Shown here in pieces: positions 26,284 through 34,064 of a DNA stretch of 37,307 bases (the stretch's first letter is position 1; each line of letters begins with the position of its first letter). The translations under genes and the position numbers were made by a program. Source of the stretch: Myxococcales bacterium (GTDB lineage: Bacteria; Myxococcota_A; Polyangia; Palsa-1104; JAEUJZ01). The notes under the pieces were generated by a model. The model searched no databases and had not been told where the DNA came from. It saw only the letters and a list, made by a program, of their open reading frames with translations. The stretch is taken from NCBI GenBank assembly GCA_016794465.1, contig JAEUKA010000019.1, forward strand, positions 1 through 37,307, written 5' to 3'.

Positions 26284-27391
26284 ATGGCGATTGAGACTCA
26301 AAAGACCCACGAACTTCTGGAGTCCCTTGGGGAGCGGCTCGCTGCTCTCCGAGGGCATCTTTGACATCGAACGACTAGAGGAGCGGCTGTTAGAGATCGA
26401 TCAAATCTCGGCCGATCCGTCGTTTTGGAACCAACAGGAAAAGGCCCAGACGCTGCTGCGAGAGCAAGCTGGACACAAGCAGACCGTCGGTGAGTGGCAT
26501 CGCCTCCATCGCGAGGTGCAGGATGCCCAGGTGCTGCTCGAGCTGGCCGAAGAAGTACAAGCCGAGTCCGAGGCGACCGAGGCACTGCGCCAGGCCCAGC
26601 ACGTCGCAGCCGCGCTCGAGACGATGGAGCTGCGGCGGATGCTGTCCGGTGAGCAGGATCACACCGACGCGCTGGTATCGATCAATGCTGGGGCCGGCGG
26701 GGTCGATGCGCAGGACTGGGCCGACATGCTGCGACGGATGTACTACCGCTGGGCCGAAAGGCGCGGGTTTGCCGTCGAGGAAATGGACCTTCAAGAGGGT
26801 GAAGAAGCCGGCATAAAGTCGGTCACGTTTGCGGTGCGCGGGCTCAATGCGTACGGCTACCTCAAGGCCGAGAGCGGCGTGCATCGACTGGTGCGAATCT
26901 CGCCGTTTGACTCGAATGCCCGTCGCCACACAGCGTTTGCGGCGGTCTTTGTCTTTCCCGAGATCGACGACTCGATCGAGGTCGAGATCCGTGAGGAAGA
27001 CCTTGAGATTCAGACGATGCGCTCGGGCGGTGCCGGTGGCCAGCACGTCAACAAGACCGAGAGCGCGGTGCGGCTCATCCACAAGCCGAGCGGACTCGTC
27101 GCCAAGTGTCAGTCGGAGCGCTCCCAGCACAAGAATCGGTCGACGGCGATGAAGATGCTGCGGGCGATGCTCTATGCCCAAAAGCTGCGCGAGCAAGAGG
27201 CCAAGATTGACGAGGCCAACAGCCACAAAAAGGCGATCGAGTGGGGCAGTCAGATTCGATCGTATGTGCTGGCGCCGTACCGCTTGGTCACAGACCACCG
27301 TAGCGAGCTGAAGATCGGCAACGTCGATGCAGTGCTCGACGGCGATCTCGACGAGTTCATCAAGGCCTACTTGATTCAGGCCGCAGGATAA
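26284..27391 (+). CDS. prfB: Peptide chain release factor 2, made by programmed +1 frameshift
   Basis: Join 26284-26361 and 26363-27391, 368 aa. RF2 recognises UGA and UAA and triggers peptide release. The zero frame from ATG 26284 encodes MAIETQKTHELLESLGERLA and six more residues to CTT, then meets an in-frame TGA at 26362. The +1 frame continues as DIERLEERLLEID, restoring standard RF2. Specificity tripeptide Ser206-Pro207-Phe208 (ISPFDSN) identifies RF2, not RF1. The catalytic Gly251-Gly252-Gln253 lies in SGGAGGQHVNKTESAVR. The length matches E. coli RF2 (365). No strong Shine-Dalgarno precedes the ATG. The aminotransferase gene starts 2 nt after the stop codon. Confidence 0.97.
26353..26365 (+). 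promoter_or_regulatory. prfB +1 recoding site
   Basis: GGGCATCTTTGAC holds the universal slippery CTT followed by TGA and C. A Shine-Dalgarno-like GAGGG (26351-26355) lies 3 nt before CTT, as in E. coli prfB. Low RF2 favours slippage past TGA, so the gene autoregulates. Confidence 0.93.
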
Positions 27392-27393
27392 CC

Positions 27394-28536
27394 ATGGATG
27401 CCGCAGAGTCCGTCGGTGAGCGCTTTCGTGCCGACTTCGCTTTCGATCCCAACGTCGTGCTCTTCAATACCGCCGGTGTCGCGCCGATGAGCATGGTGGC
27501 CGAGGCGGCGATCCAGCGGATGAGCCATCACCTGAGACGGGGCTGGTTCGATCTCGGGGAGGCGTTCCGCATCTATGAGCAGGCGCGTGGCTCGTTTGCT
27601 CGGCTGACGGGCGCGCGGCCCGAGGATGTGGCGCTGATGCAGACCTGTGCGGCGGCGATCTCGCAGGTGGCGCTTGGCCTGGCTCTGCGTCCCGGCGATG
27701 AGATCGTCACCACCGACCAGGAATATCCGTCGAACGCCTACCCGTGGTATGCGGCGGCACAGCGGGCCTCGGCCTTGATTCGAGTGGTGCGCTCGGCTCC
27801 TGACTATAGCTTGCCGACGGAGAGTGTCCTGGCCGCAATCAGTCCACAGACACGGGTGGTGGCGGTGTCATGGGTGCAGTTTCAGACCGGCACGGTGCTG
27901 GATCTGCGGGCGATAAGTCATGCCTGCCGTCGTCATGGTGCGTGGCTGGTGGTCGATGCGATTCAGGGTCTTGGCGTCATGCCGTTCGATCTGCTGCAGC
28001 TCGGTGTCGATGCCGTCTGTGGTGGCACGCACAAGTGGCTGTGTGGACCGCTCGGGCAAGGCTTCCTGGCGCTGGCCCCCGGTCGCGCAGCCGAGCTTGC
28101 GCCGCTGCTGCATGGCGCGATGACGTACGGAACTCCGGAAGATGCCGTCGATCCGAGCCGCCCACCCCGTCCAGATGCACGGCGCTTTGAGCCCGGCTCG
28201 CCTCCATTACTCTCGGCGGCAGGCGCAGCGGCGGCGATTGAGCGACTGCTCTCCCTCGGAATCGAGAACATCCATCGGGCGGCGCTGGCGAACTCCGATC
28301 GACTGATCACGGGGCTTTTGACTCGCGGCGCGCGGCTGCTGGTGCCGGTCGGAAATACGCTCCGATCGCCGATTGTGACCTGTATCCCGCGCGGCAACCT
28401 TGATGCGATCGCCGCCAAGCTGACTGCCCGTCACGTTGCATTTGCTCGTCGCGGAGGCGGCATTCGCCTGTCACCCCATGCCTTCCATCACGCCGGTGAC
28501 GTGGAGCGCTTCTTTGCCATCCTCGACGCAGCTTGA
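27394..28536 (+). CDS. Class V aminotransferase (cysteine desulfurase-like fold)
   Basis: A 380-aa fold-type I PLP enzyme. It begins with a typical substrate loop (VVLFNTAGVAPMS). It has the PLP-contacting LMQTCAAAISQVALGLAL segment, the Asp-x-x-Gln in VVDAIQGLGV, and the Schiff-base Lys214 in GGTHKWLCGPLGQGF. The C-terminal domain has RGGGIRLSPHAFHHAGDVERF, the usual substrate-carboxylate Arg region. There is no Cys loop of the IscS/NifS kind with a clear catalytic Cys near residue 325, so desulfurase activity is doubtful. Related proteins include selenocysteine-lyase-like and isopenicillin-epimerase-like enzymes; the substrate is unknown. The gene is coupled to prfB (2 nt gap) and overlaps the next gene. 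Confidence 0.88.
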   Translation: MDAAESVGERFRADFAFDPNVVLFNTAGVAPMSMVAEAAIQRMSHHLRRGWFDLGEAFRIYEQARGSFARLTGARPEDVALMQTCAAAISQVALGLALRPGDEIVTTDQEYPSNAYPWYAAAQRASALIRVVRSAPDYSLPTESVLAAISPQTRVVAVSWVQFQTGTVLDLRAISHACRRHGAWLVVDAIQGLGVMPFDLLQLGVDAVCGGTHKWLCGPLGQGFLALAPGRAAELAPLLHGAMTYGTPEDAVDPSRPPRPDARRFEPGSPPLLSAAGAAAAIERLLSLGIENIHRAALANSDRLITGLLTRGARLLVPVGNTLRSPIVTCIPRGNLDAIAAKLTARHVAFARRGGGIRLSPHAFHHAGDVERFFAILDAA

Positions 28537-29662
28537 GCTGTTTGCGGTCACGGCCCCCGGACTTGAGTCGTGCTTGCTCGCCGAGCTGCAGCCCCTGGCC
28601 GAGCGGTCGCGGCTGGTCGCTGGTGGCGTCGAGATCCACGGCGATCTGACGACGCTGTATCGGCTGAACCTGTGGTCACGGCTGGCGACGCGAGTGCTGT
28701 TGCGAGTCGGAACGGTGCACGCCCTTCATTTCGAGGAGCTGCGACGCAAAACCACTGCCCTGCCCTGGTCTGGCTTCGCTCGCTCGGCGGTTCGACTGCG
28801 CATCTCGGCGACGGCGCATCACTGCCGACTGATCCACACCGGCGCCATCAGCGAGCGGGTCAGCCTGGCCCTCGGCGATGCCGGCGTGCCCGTTACCACC
28901 GACGAGTCCGCCCCGCTGCTGCATGTCTTTGTGCGCGGCGATCAAGACCACTTCACGCTGTCCGTTGACTCCTCGGGAGAGCTGCTTCACCGACGTGGCT
29001 ATCGGCTGCAAGACGGCGGTGCCCCGCTGCGTGAGACGCTGGCCCCGGCGCTGCTTCACCTAGCGGGCTATCTTCCGTCGCAGACGCTGTGTGATCCAAT
29101 GTGTGGTGCGGCGACGCTGGCGATCGAGGCGGCGCTGCTGTCCTTGCGCCGTGCGCCGGGGATCGGACGCCCGTTTGCGTTCCAAGACTGGCCCGGCTTT
29201 GAGCCGTCGCGGTGGCAGCAGCTTGTCGACGAAGCTCGGGCCGGTGAGCTTTCGCAGCTCGCGCAGCCGATCTTGGCGAGTGATCGCGATCCGCAGGTGC
29301 TTGAAATCGCCCGTCGCAATGCCGAGAGAGCCGGGGTGCTGCCACACCTTCAGCTTCACTGCCTCGATGTCCACCAGCTCAAGCTGCCATCCGCCGCCGA
29401 GGGGCTGATCCTCTGCAATCCGCCCTATGGCAAGCGACTGCGGCAGCCACGGCTCGTCGAGACGTATCGTGGACTTGGCTCTCTTTTGCGTCGCTCACCC
29501 GGCTTTCGGCTGGCAATCTTGACGACCACGCCCCAGCTGGCGCAAGCGGCCGGACCGATTGGCAACGTCCACTGGCTACGGAACGGCGGTCTGCGGGTCG
29601 GCTTGTTTTCCGTCGGAAAGCCGCAGCGCGAAGCGACCGCTACTCTTTCTTCAGCATCTTGA
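28478..29662 (+). CDS. THUMP-domain class I SAM-dependent RNA methyltransferase (RlmL/TrmN-like)
   Basis: About 394 aa if started at ATG 28478. TTG 28514, with GGAG 7 nt upstream and shortly before the conserved QLELFAVTAPGLE, is an equally good start. The N-terminal ferredoxin-like/THUMP part spans residues 20-165 (GLESCLLAELQPL; VRLRISATAHHC; HVFVRGDQDHFTLSVDSSGELLHRRGYR). The Rossmann methyltransferase follows with motif I CDPMCGAATLAIEA (about 206) and motif IV NPPYGKRL (about 314), the N-P-P-Y of N-methyltransferases. Family members make m2G or m6A in 23S rRNA or tRNA. It overlaps the aminotransferase end by up to 59 nt and the convergent lipoprotein by 23 nt. Confidence 0.9.
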   Translation: MPSITPVTWSASLPSSTQLELFAVTAPGLESCLLAELQPLAERSRLVAGGVEIHGDLTTLYRLNLWSRLATRVLLRVGTVHALHFEELRRKTTALPWSGFARSAVRLRISATAHHCRLIHTGAISERVSLALGDAGVPVTTDESAPLLHVFVRGDQDHFTLSVDSSGELLHRRGYRLQDGGAPLRETLAPALLHLAGYLPSQTLCDPMCGAATLAIEAALLSLRRAPGIGRPFAFQDWPGFEPSRWQQLVDEARAGELSQLAQPILASDRDPQVLEIARRNAERAGVLPHLQLHCLDVHQLKLPSAAEGLILCNPPYGKRLRQPRLVETYRGLGSLLRRSPGFRLAILTTTPQLAQAAGPIGNVHWLRNGGLRVGLFSVGKPQREATATLSSAS

Positions 29663-30398
29663 CGACGGGCGTAAGCTTCACGTCGATCGCGCCCGCCGAC
29701 GGCACTGGATCGCCCGACAGGTAGCGCGCCGTCACCGCCAGCAGCACGTTGAGCGGCTTCGAGGGATCACGCACCGCCCCAATAAACACGCCATGCGCCG
29801 GCGAGCCATCCGGCACCGGCAGCGGGTTGCCAGCGTCAGTGATCGTCGCTTTGCGCGGCAGCGGACCGACCTTACCCAAATAGACCGCTCGCGGATCGGT
29901 GGTGCTGCGAATGCCGTCGGGGCCGATGTAGGCGTCGATCTGGGTGATGTCGATGTCGACCCCGTTTTGCGCCGTATAGAACAGCTGCACGTCGCGCATG
30001 TTGTCGGCATTCGACTGCGCAAAGCCGCTCGTAAACGCGGTGTCCTTCGAGAAGTCGATGGCGAACAGCACCAGCAGCTTGATATCGCCGGCACACAGCA
30101 TCGTCTTGTCATCGCAGAGTCCGGTCACTTGATAACTAGTGTTTAATCCAAGCAATCCGGGCAGTGCGGAACACTGAATAAAGCCATTGGAGCAAGTAAC
30201 CTTCAACCCCTGAAACATCGGCGGGATGCTCAAGTTCAGCTTGAGATCGTAGTGAAGGGTCTGCTCAGCAAGGGTCAGCTCTTGCTCGGTGACCGCGCCA
30301 CATCCGACGCTGGCTGCGCCCAAAAGCGCTATCGCACAAGCAAAACGGGCCAAGCGAGACTGAAGAGAGGATAAGTGCTCAATTAGATATTTTCTCAT
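29640..30398 (-). CDS. Putative lipoprotein of unknown function
   Basis: About 252 aa from ATG 30398; ATG 30410 is the alternative. The signal peptide has an Arg-containing n-region and a hydrophobic core ending in SVGC (Cys33), a relaxed lipobox. The mature protein looks beta-rich, with hydrophobic strands (LHYDLKLNLSIPPMF, IKLLVLFAIDFS, AIDVKLTPVVKMLKKE) and three further Cys that could pair. I do not recognise a family. It resembles single-domain beta-sandwich lipoproteins of Myxococcota in plan only. Neither start has a Shine-Dalgarno; a -10-like TATGAT repeat sits just upstream. The 3' end overlaps the methyltransferase gene on the other strand. Confidence 0.65.
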   Translation of the reverse strand: MRKYLIEHLSSLQSRLARFACAIALLGAASVGCGAVTEQELTLAEQTLHYDLKLNLSIPPMFQGLKVTCSNGFIQCSALPGLLGLNTSYQVTGLCDDKTMLCAGDIKLLVLFAIDFSKDTAFTSGFAQSNADNMRDVQLFYTAQNGVDIDITQIDAYIGPDGIRSTTDPRAVYLGKVGPLPRKATITDAGNPLPVPDGSPAHGVFIGAVRDPSKPLNVLLAVTARYLSGDPVPSAGAIDVKLTPVVKMLKKE

Positions 30399-30405
30399 AC
30401 AGAGA

Positions 30406-30416
30406 ATCATATCATA
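30406..30416 (-). promoter_or_regulatory. AT-rich -10-like element before the lipoprotein gene
   Basis: On the minus strand two overlapping TATGAT hexamers lie 8-18 nt before ATG 30398. A start of transcription 6-8 nt downstream would fall at or next to the ATG, giving an almost leaderless mRNA, which fits the missing Shine-Dalgarno. No good -35 is seen. Confidence 0.25.
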
Positions 30417-30509
30417 AAAGAGCTGTCGCTGAAGCGGGAATAGCGGATATCCACTTGCACATTGTGCGCAGCGGACATGTGAAGCGAGGGGAATACGACC
30501 GCGCGGCTG

Positions 30510-30866
30510 TTACAGCTCGGCCTGGATCTTCGGCGCCGTAACCCGCAGCATGTAGCGACCCTTGCCGGAGTTTCCGTTCGGCAGCAGGGCCAGCGCGACA
30601 AAGTAGTCCTTCGACAGGACGCGAATGAGGAGGGTCAGCCGCTCGGTGCGAATGGTGATCTCTTCGACGCTGCCACCTTCGATGATGTCGGCGGCCTTCT
30701 TGACCTGGGCCAGGATGAACGAAAACTCCATGCCGATGGTCTGGATGTCCAGCTTCTGGCCTTCCTTGGCAAAGCTCTCGACAGCGATGCCATCAAAGCC
30801 CATCAGCAGTCCTGCGACCGCGCCATCAGACTTCTCCACCAGGGTGCGCAAACTATCTCGGAACAT
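30510..30866 (-). CDS. Roadblock/LC7 domain protein (MglB-like)
   Basis: A 118-aa cytosolic protein; ATG 30866 has AAGG 5 nt upstream. The whole chain is one roadblock/LC7 domain: helix MFRDSLRTLVEKSDGAVAGLL, strand MGFDGIAVESF, helix IGMEFSFILAQVKKAADII, strands EEITIRTERLTLLIRVLS and YFVALALLPNG, and a final helix. In Myxococcota such proteins act as dimeric regulators of Ras-like GTPases (MglB is the GAP of MglA), but no GTPase gene is adjacent here. It follows the sigma-54 activator by 33 nt and is probably co-transcribed with it. The partner GTPase is unknown. Confidence 0.88.
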   Translation of the reverse strand: MFRDSLRTLVEKSDGAVAGLLMGFDGIAVESFAKEGQKLDIQTIGMEFSFILAQVKKAADIIEGGSVEEITIRTERLTLLIRVLSKDYFVALALLPNGNSGKGRYMLRVTAPKIQAEL

Positions 30867-30899
30867 AAGTACCTTTTTACCGGTTTTGCCCGCCTGCGG

Positions 30900-32414
30900 T
30901 CAATCGTTCCGGTCGGTCGGGTCGCCCGGCTTCGGGCTTGGCCGTCGTGAGATCGGCGCAGAAGACGGTGCCCCGGCCATTCCATATTCACGAAGTTTAT
31001 ATAGTAAGGCACGGTGCGATAGTTCGAGCAGGCGAGCGGCAGCGGTCCGATTTCCACGGGTCTGATGCAGCGCTCGCGTGATCAAGGAACGCTCCAGGCG
31101 AGCCGTGGCGGCTTTCACAGAAAGATCGCAGGTTCTCCCTTCGGAATCCGCTGCAAGCGCTCCTACAGCCGCAGAAACAGCATGGGACGCATCTGTGGCC
31201 ACTGACTGAGCCACCGACTGGGCTACTGAGTAAGGAAAATCCCCTTCATCCAGCTGTGTCTTTTCACACAACACCACCGCTCGCTCGATTAGGTTTTCTA
31301 ACTCACGAACATTTCCTGGAAAATTGAAGCGGAGCAGCGCGTGCCGCACTCCTTCGGTCATCCCAACAACGGGCCGACCGAGCCGCTGCGCCGCGCGGTG
31401 CAGGAAGTGCTCGGCCAGCGGCAGGATGTCGTCGCGACGCTCTCGCAGCGGCGGAATCTGTAGCTCCACGACGCTCAGCCGGTAGTACAGATCGGCTCGG
31501 AAGCGCGCCGCCTCGGCCTCCCGCGAGAGGTTGCGCAGCGTCGCCGCAATCACCCGCACATCGACGGCGATTTCGTCCCGCGCCCCGAGCGGCAGGATCT
31601 TATGCTCTTGCAGCGCCCGCAGCAGCTTGACCTGCAGCTGCAGCGGCAGCTCCCCGATCTCATCGAGAAATAGCGTCCCCCCGTCGGCCTGCCGGAACAC
31701 GCCCGGCTGATCGCGAATCGCGTCGGTGAACGCACCTTGAACGTGACCAAACAACAGGCTCTCGAGCAGCGCTTCCGGCAGCGCCCCGCAGTTGACGGCC
31801 ACAAACGGCCTGGACCGTCGCGGCGACAGCTGGTGGATGACCCGCGCCAAGACCTCTTTGCCTGTTCCCGACTCACCGAGCAGCAGCACCGGCGTCGGAT
31901 GCACCGCCACCCTCGCCACCTGAGCGAGCAAGCTCTGCATCACCTTGGACTTGGCAATCAGCCCGGACGGCGACGGGGCTCCCCCTGACACGCTCGCTGC
32001 GACGGGTGCAAAGCGACTCGCGGTCCGATCGCCCAAGGCGGCTTCACGCGCCTGCGCCTTGGTCAGCGCCCACAACAGATCTTTCGCACGCAGCGGCAGC
32101 GGCAAGACATCGTAGGCCCCGGCGGCAATCAGCGACGACACACTGTCCATAGAGAGTGCCGCAATCGCAACCATTACCGTCGGACACAGCTGCCGCAGCG
32201 CCGCCACCGTCGCCACATCAGCAGTCGCAAGCTCCACGATCACCAGATCCGCCGGAGTCTCACGCAGCGTCGCCAACGTCTCGGGAAGCTCGGCCACATT
32301 CCGGACGGAGTAGCCTGCGCCCCGTAGCTCCTCGGCGAGATGTCGCCCGTGACCACCGTCTCGGCAGCACAAGACAACCCAGCGCTCGCCGCCGCTTGCA
32401 ACCGGTGCGGTCAC
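30900..32414 (-). CDS. Sigma-54-dependent transcriptional activator with degenerate receiver domain
   Basis: A 504-aa NtrC-type regulator. Residues 10-125 have a receiver-like fold, but the phospho-acceptor Asp position is Glu61 (LVIVELAT) and the conserved Lys after beta5 is replaced (VLPLPLR), so normal phosphorylation is unlikely. The AAA+ domain is complete: Walker A GESGTGKE (180-187), Walker [13 protein letters not shown] (245-256) and the arginine-finger region [11 protein letters not shown]. The sigma-54 contact loop reads GAFTDA (227-232) in place of GAFTGA. A Fis-type HTH ends the protein ([25 protein letters not shown]). Its ATG overlaps the BKACE stop by 4 nt. It may respond to protein partners or expression level instead of a kinase. 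Confidence 0.92.
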   Translation of the reverse strand: MTAPVASGGERWVVLCCRDGGHGRHLAEELRGAGYSVRNVAELPETLATLRETPADLVIVELATADVATVAALRQLCPTVMVAIAALSMDSVSSLIAAGAYDVLPLPLRAKDLLWALTKAQAREAALGDRTASRFAPVAASVSGGAPSPSGLIAKSKVMQSLLAQVARVAVHPTPVLLLGESGTGKEVLARVIHQLSPRRSRPFVAVNCGALPEALLESLLFGHVQGAFTDAIRDQPGVFRQADGGTLFLDEIGELPLQLQVKLLRALQEHKILPLGARDEIAVDVRVIAATLRNLSREAEAARFRADLYYRLSVVELQIPPLRERRDDILPLAEHFLHRAAQRLGRPVVGMTEGVRHALLRFNFPGNVRELENLIERAVVLCEKTQLDEGDFPYSVAQSVAQSVATDASHAVSAAVGALAADSEGRTCDLSVKAATARLERSLITRALHQTRGNRTAAARLLELSHRALLYKLREYGMAGAPSSAPISRRPSPKPGDPTDRND

Positions 32415-33310
32415 GTCCCCGCTGGCCCGTGCGGACCCGGCAGCACCCCGAGGAGCTCGCGAGCCTGGGCAGAGGTAGCGATCGGACGACCGACTTCGCG
32501 GGCGATACGGACCAGCGCCTCGATCAGCTTGCCGTTCGAGTCAGTCTTGGTTCCGTCGGGAAGATAAAAAGTGTCTTCGACGCCGCTGCGCAGGTGTCCG
32601 CCCAGCTCAGCGGCGCGACGATGCACCGGCCACACCTCGCGCTGGCCGATGCCGATCGTCTGGAAGTGCGCACCCTCGGGCAGCTCGGCGACGATGAGCG
32701 GCAGCCACTCGGGCTTACACGGCATCCCGCTCGCAACGCCCATCACCAGCGAGACATGAATCGGGCCCGTCAGTAGACCAACCTGCTTAAAAAGGCCGAT
32801 CGAGCGCACGATGCCGGTATCAAAGCACTCGCACTCGGGAACAGTGCCGGTTTCGCGCATCGCGGTCAGGAACTGCTCGATCTTCTCGACCGGATTGTCG
32901 AACAGCATCGGCGGCCAGGCCCACCGTCCATCGCTGCGCGCTCGCAAGTAGTTGAGCGATCCGGCATTGAGCGCCGCGACCTCGGGCCGAATCCGTCGCA
33001 GACAAGCAAGCTGGGCGCTGACATCGCTGCCAATCACGCCGGTCGACATGTTGATGATGAGATCGGGGACTTTGGCGCGGATCGTGGCGTCGATCTCAGC
33101 GACGATGTCCGGGTCCCAGGTGGGAAAGCGACCCAGGCCTGGCGCTTGCTGACGGTAGTGACAGTGGACGACGGTGGCCCCGGCATCGCGGGCCTCAGCT
33201 GCGGCGGCAGCCATCTCGGCGGCAGTGACGGGCACCCGGTGCTGGGTTGGATCGGTCAGCACTCCGGTCAGCGCACAGGTAATGACAACTGGCGAAGCAG
33301 CGTGGCTCAT
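32411..33310 (-). CDS. BKACE-family (DUF849) beta-keto acid cleavage enzyme
   Basis: A 299-aa Zn-dependent TIM-barrel enzyme. Family members condense a beta-keto acid with acetyl-CoA to give acetoacetate and a CoA ester; the founder is Kce, the 3-keto-5-aminohexanoate cleavage enzyme. Visible signatures are the N-terminal VITCALTG, the metal ligands His49 and His51 (VVHCHYR; more often VHLHVR), LNAGSLNY, and the third His in GGHLRSGVEDTFYL. The length matches the family (270-310). No lysine-fermentation genes surround it, so the substrate is open. It is the first gene of an apparent operon with the sigma-54 activator (ATGA overlap) and the roadblock protein. Confidence 0.9.
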   Translation of the reverse strand: MSHAASPVVITCALTGVLTDPTQHRVPVTAAEMAAAAAEARDAGATVVHCHYRQQAPGLGRFPTWDPDIVAEIDATIRAKVPDLIINMSTGVIGSDVSAQLACLRRIRPEVAALNAGSLNYLRARSDGRWAWPPMLFDNPVEKIEQFLTAMRETGTVPECECFDTGIVRSIGLFKQVGLLTGPIHVSLVMGVASGMPCKPEWLPLIVAELPEGAHFQTIGIGQREVWPVHRRAAELGGHLRSGVEDTFYLPDGTKTDSNGKLIEALVRIAREVGRPIATSAQARELLGVLPGPHGPAGT

Positions 33311-33364
33311 GAGCGGACGATAGCAAAGCCGCCCGCGAACAAAAGCTGTCGTTTTGCGGGTCGA

Positions 33365-34039
33365 TCAAATGCCGAGCTGGAAGCGCAGGCCGAGCTTGCC
33401 GAGAAGGTGGAACCCGTGGGTGCGGGTCTGCTCGGTGTTGCCAGCCATGTCAATGACGACGGGATCGGCGCCGGCGAGCATGTAGTGATAGCCAAAGGTG
33501 CCGGTGAAGTTGAGGACGAAGAAGCGGTTCAAGTAGTACTCGATGCCGGCTTGCCCCTCGGCGCCCAGGCCGAACCAGGCTATCTGCTTGCGATCGATCG
33601 GGTATTCGGCGCGATATGGCAGGCCAAAGATGAGTCCGCCGTAGCCACCCAGTACGCCTCGCCAAGCGCCCGAGCCCAGCTCCAAGTCCCAGCCGATCAT
33701 TCCCTGGATCGTCGAGCCCGAGAAGCCCTTCAAGTTCACGAACTGATCGAACTGAACGTAGAGATCGGTGTGGAGCAGCTCGACGCCACCGCGCAGGCCG
33801 AGCAGACCGCCCGAGTTGTAGTCGAAGAAGTCGGCGCCCTTGGTCGTCCCGGCCTCCTCGGAGCGCTGCGTCACTACCGAGCTGAGCTTGGGCTGGGTGC
33901 CGTACATTCCACCCACGTAGACATCCACATACCCTTCGAGGACCTTGGCCTCGGCCGGCTGGGCAGCGAGAAGCACTGCGCACGCAGCCGCAGGGGCGGC
34001 GGTCCGAAGCAGGCTTGCCATTTTTTTCGTTTTCGCCAT
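33365..34039 (-). CDS. Outer-membrane beta-barrel protein
   Basis: About 224 aa from ATG 34039 (MAKTKKMASLLRTAAPA); 34048 is an alternative. The signal peptide ends PAEA-K. The mature part alternates amphipathic strands and turns (VLEGYVDVYVGGMYG; LLGLRGGVELLHTDLYVQFDQFV; VLGGYGGLIFGLPYRAEY; FVLNFTGTFGYHYMLAG; HLLGKLGLRFQLGI), which looks like an 8- to 10-stranded barrel. No enzymatic motif is seen. Such small barrels are usually structural or adhesive. The gene is divergent from the ketoacyl-synthase-like gene, with only 25 bp between the start codons, so their promoters overlap each other's coding sequence. Confidence 0.72.
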   Translation of the reverse strand: MAKTKKMASLLRTAAPAAACAVLLAAQPAEAKVLEGYVDVYVGGMYGTQPKLSSVVTQRSEEAGTTKGADFFDYNSGGLLGLRGGVELLHTDLYVQFDQFVNLKGFSGSTIQGMIGWDLELGSGAWRGVLGGYGGLIFGLPYRAEYPIDRKQIAWFGLGAEGQAGIEYYLNRFFVLNFTGTFGYHYMLAGADPVVIDMAGNTEQTRTHGFHLLGKLGLRFQLGI

Positions 34040-34064
34040 GGCTTGCATGATAGCAAATAGCGTC

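Noticed and set aside
33146..34060. Plus-strand 304-aa open frame
   Set aside because: Antisense to the beta-barrel gene and the start of the BKACE gene, with no RBS or motif.
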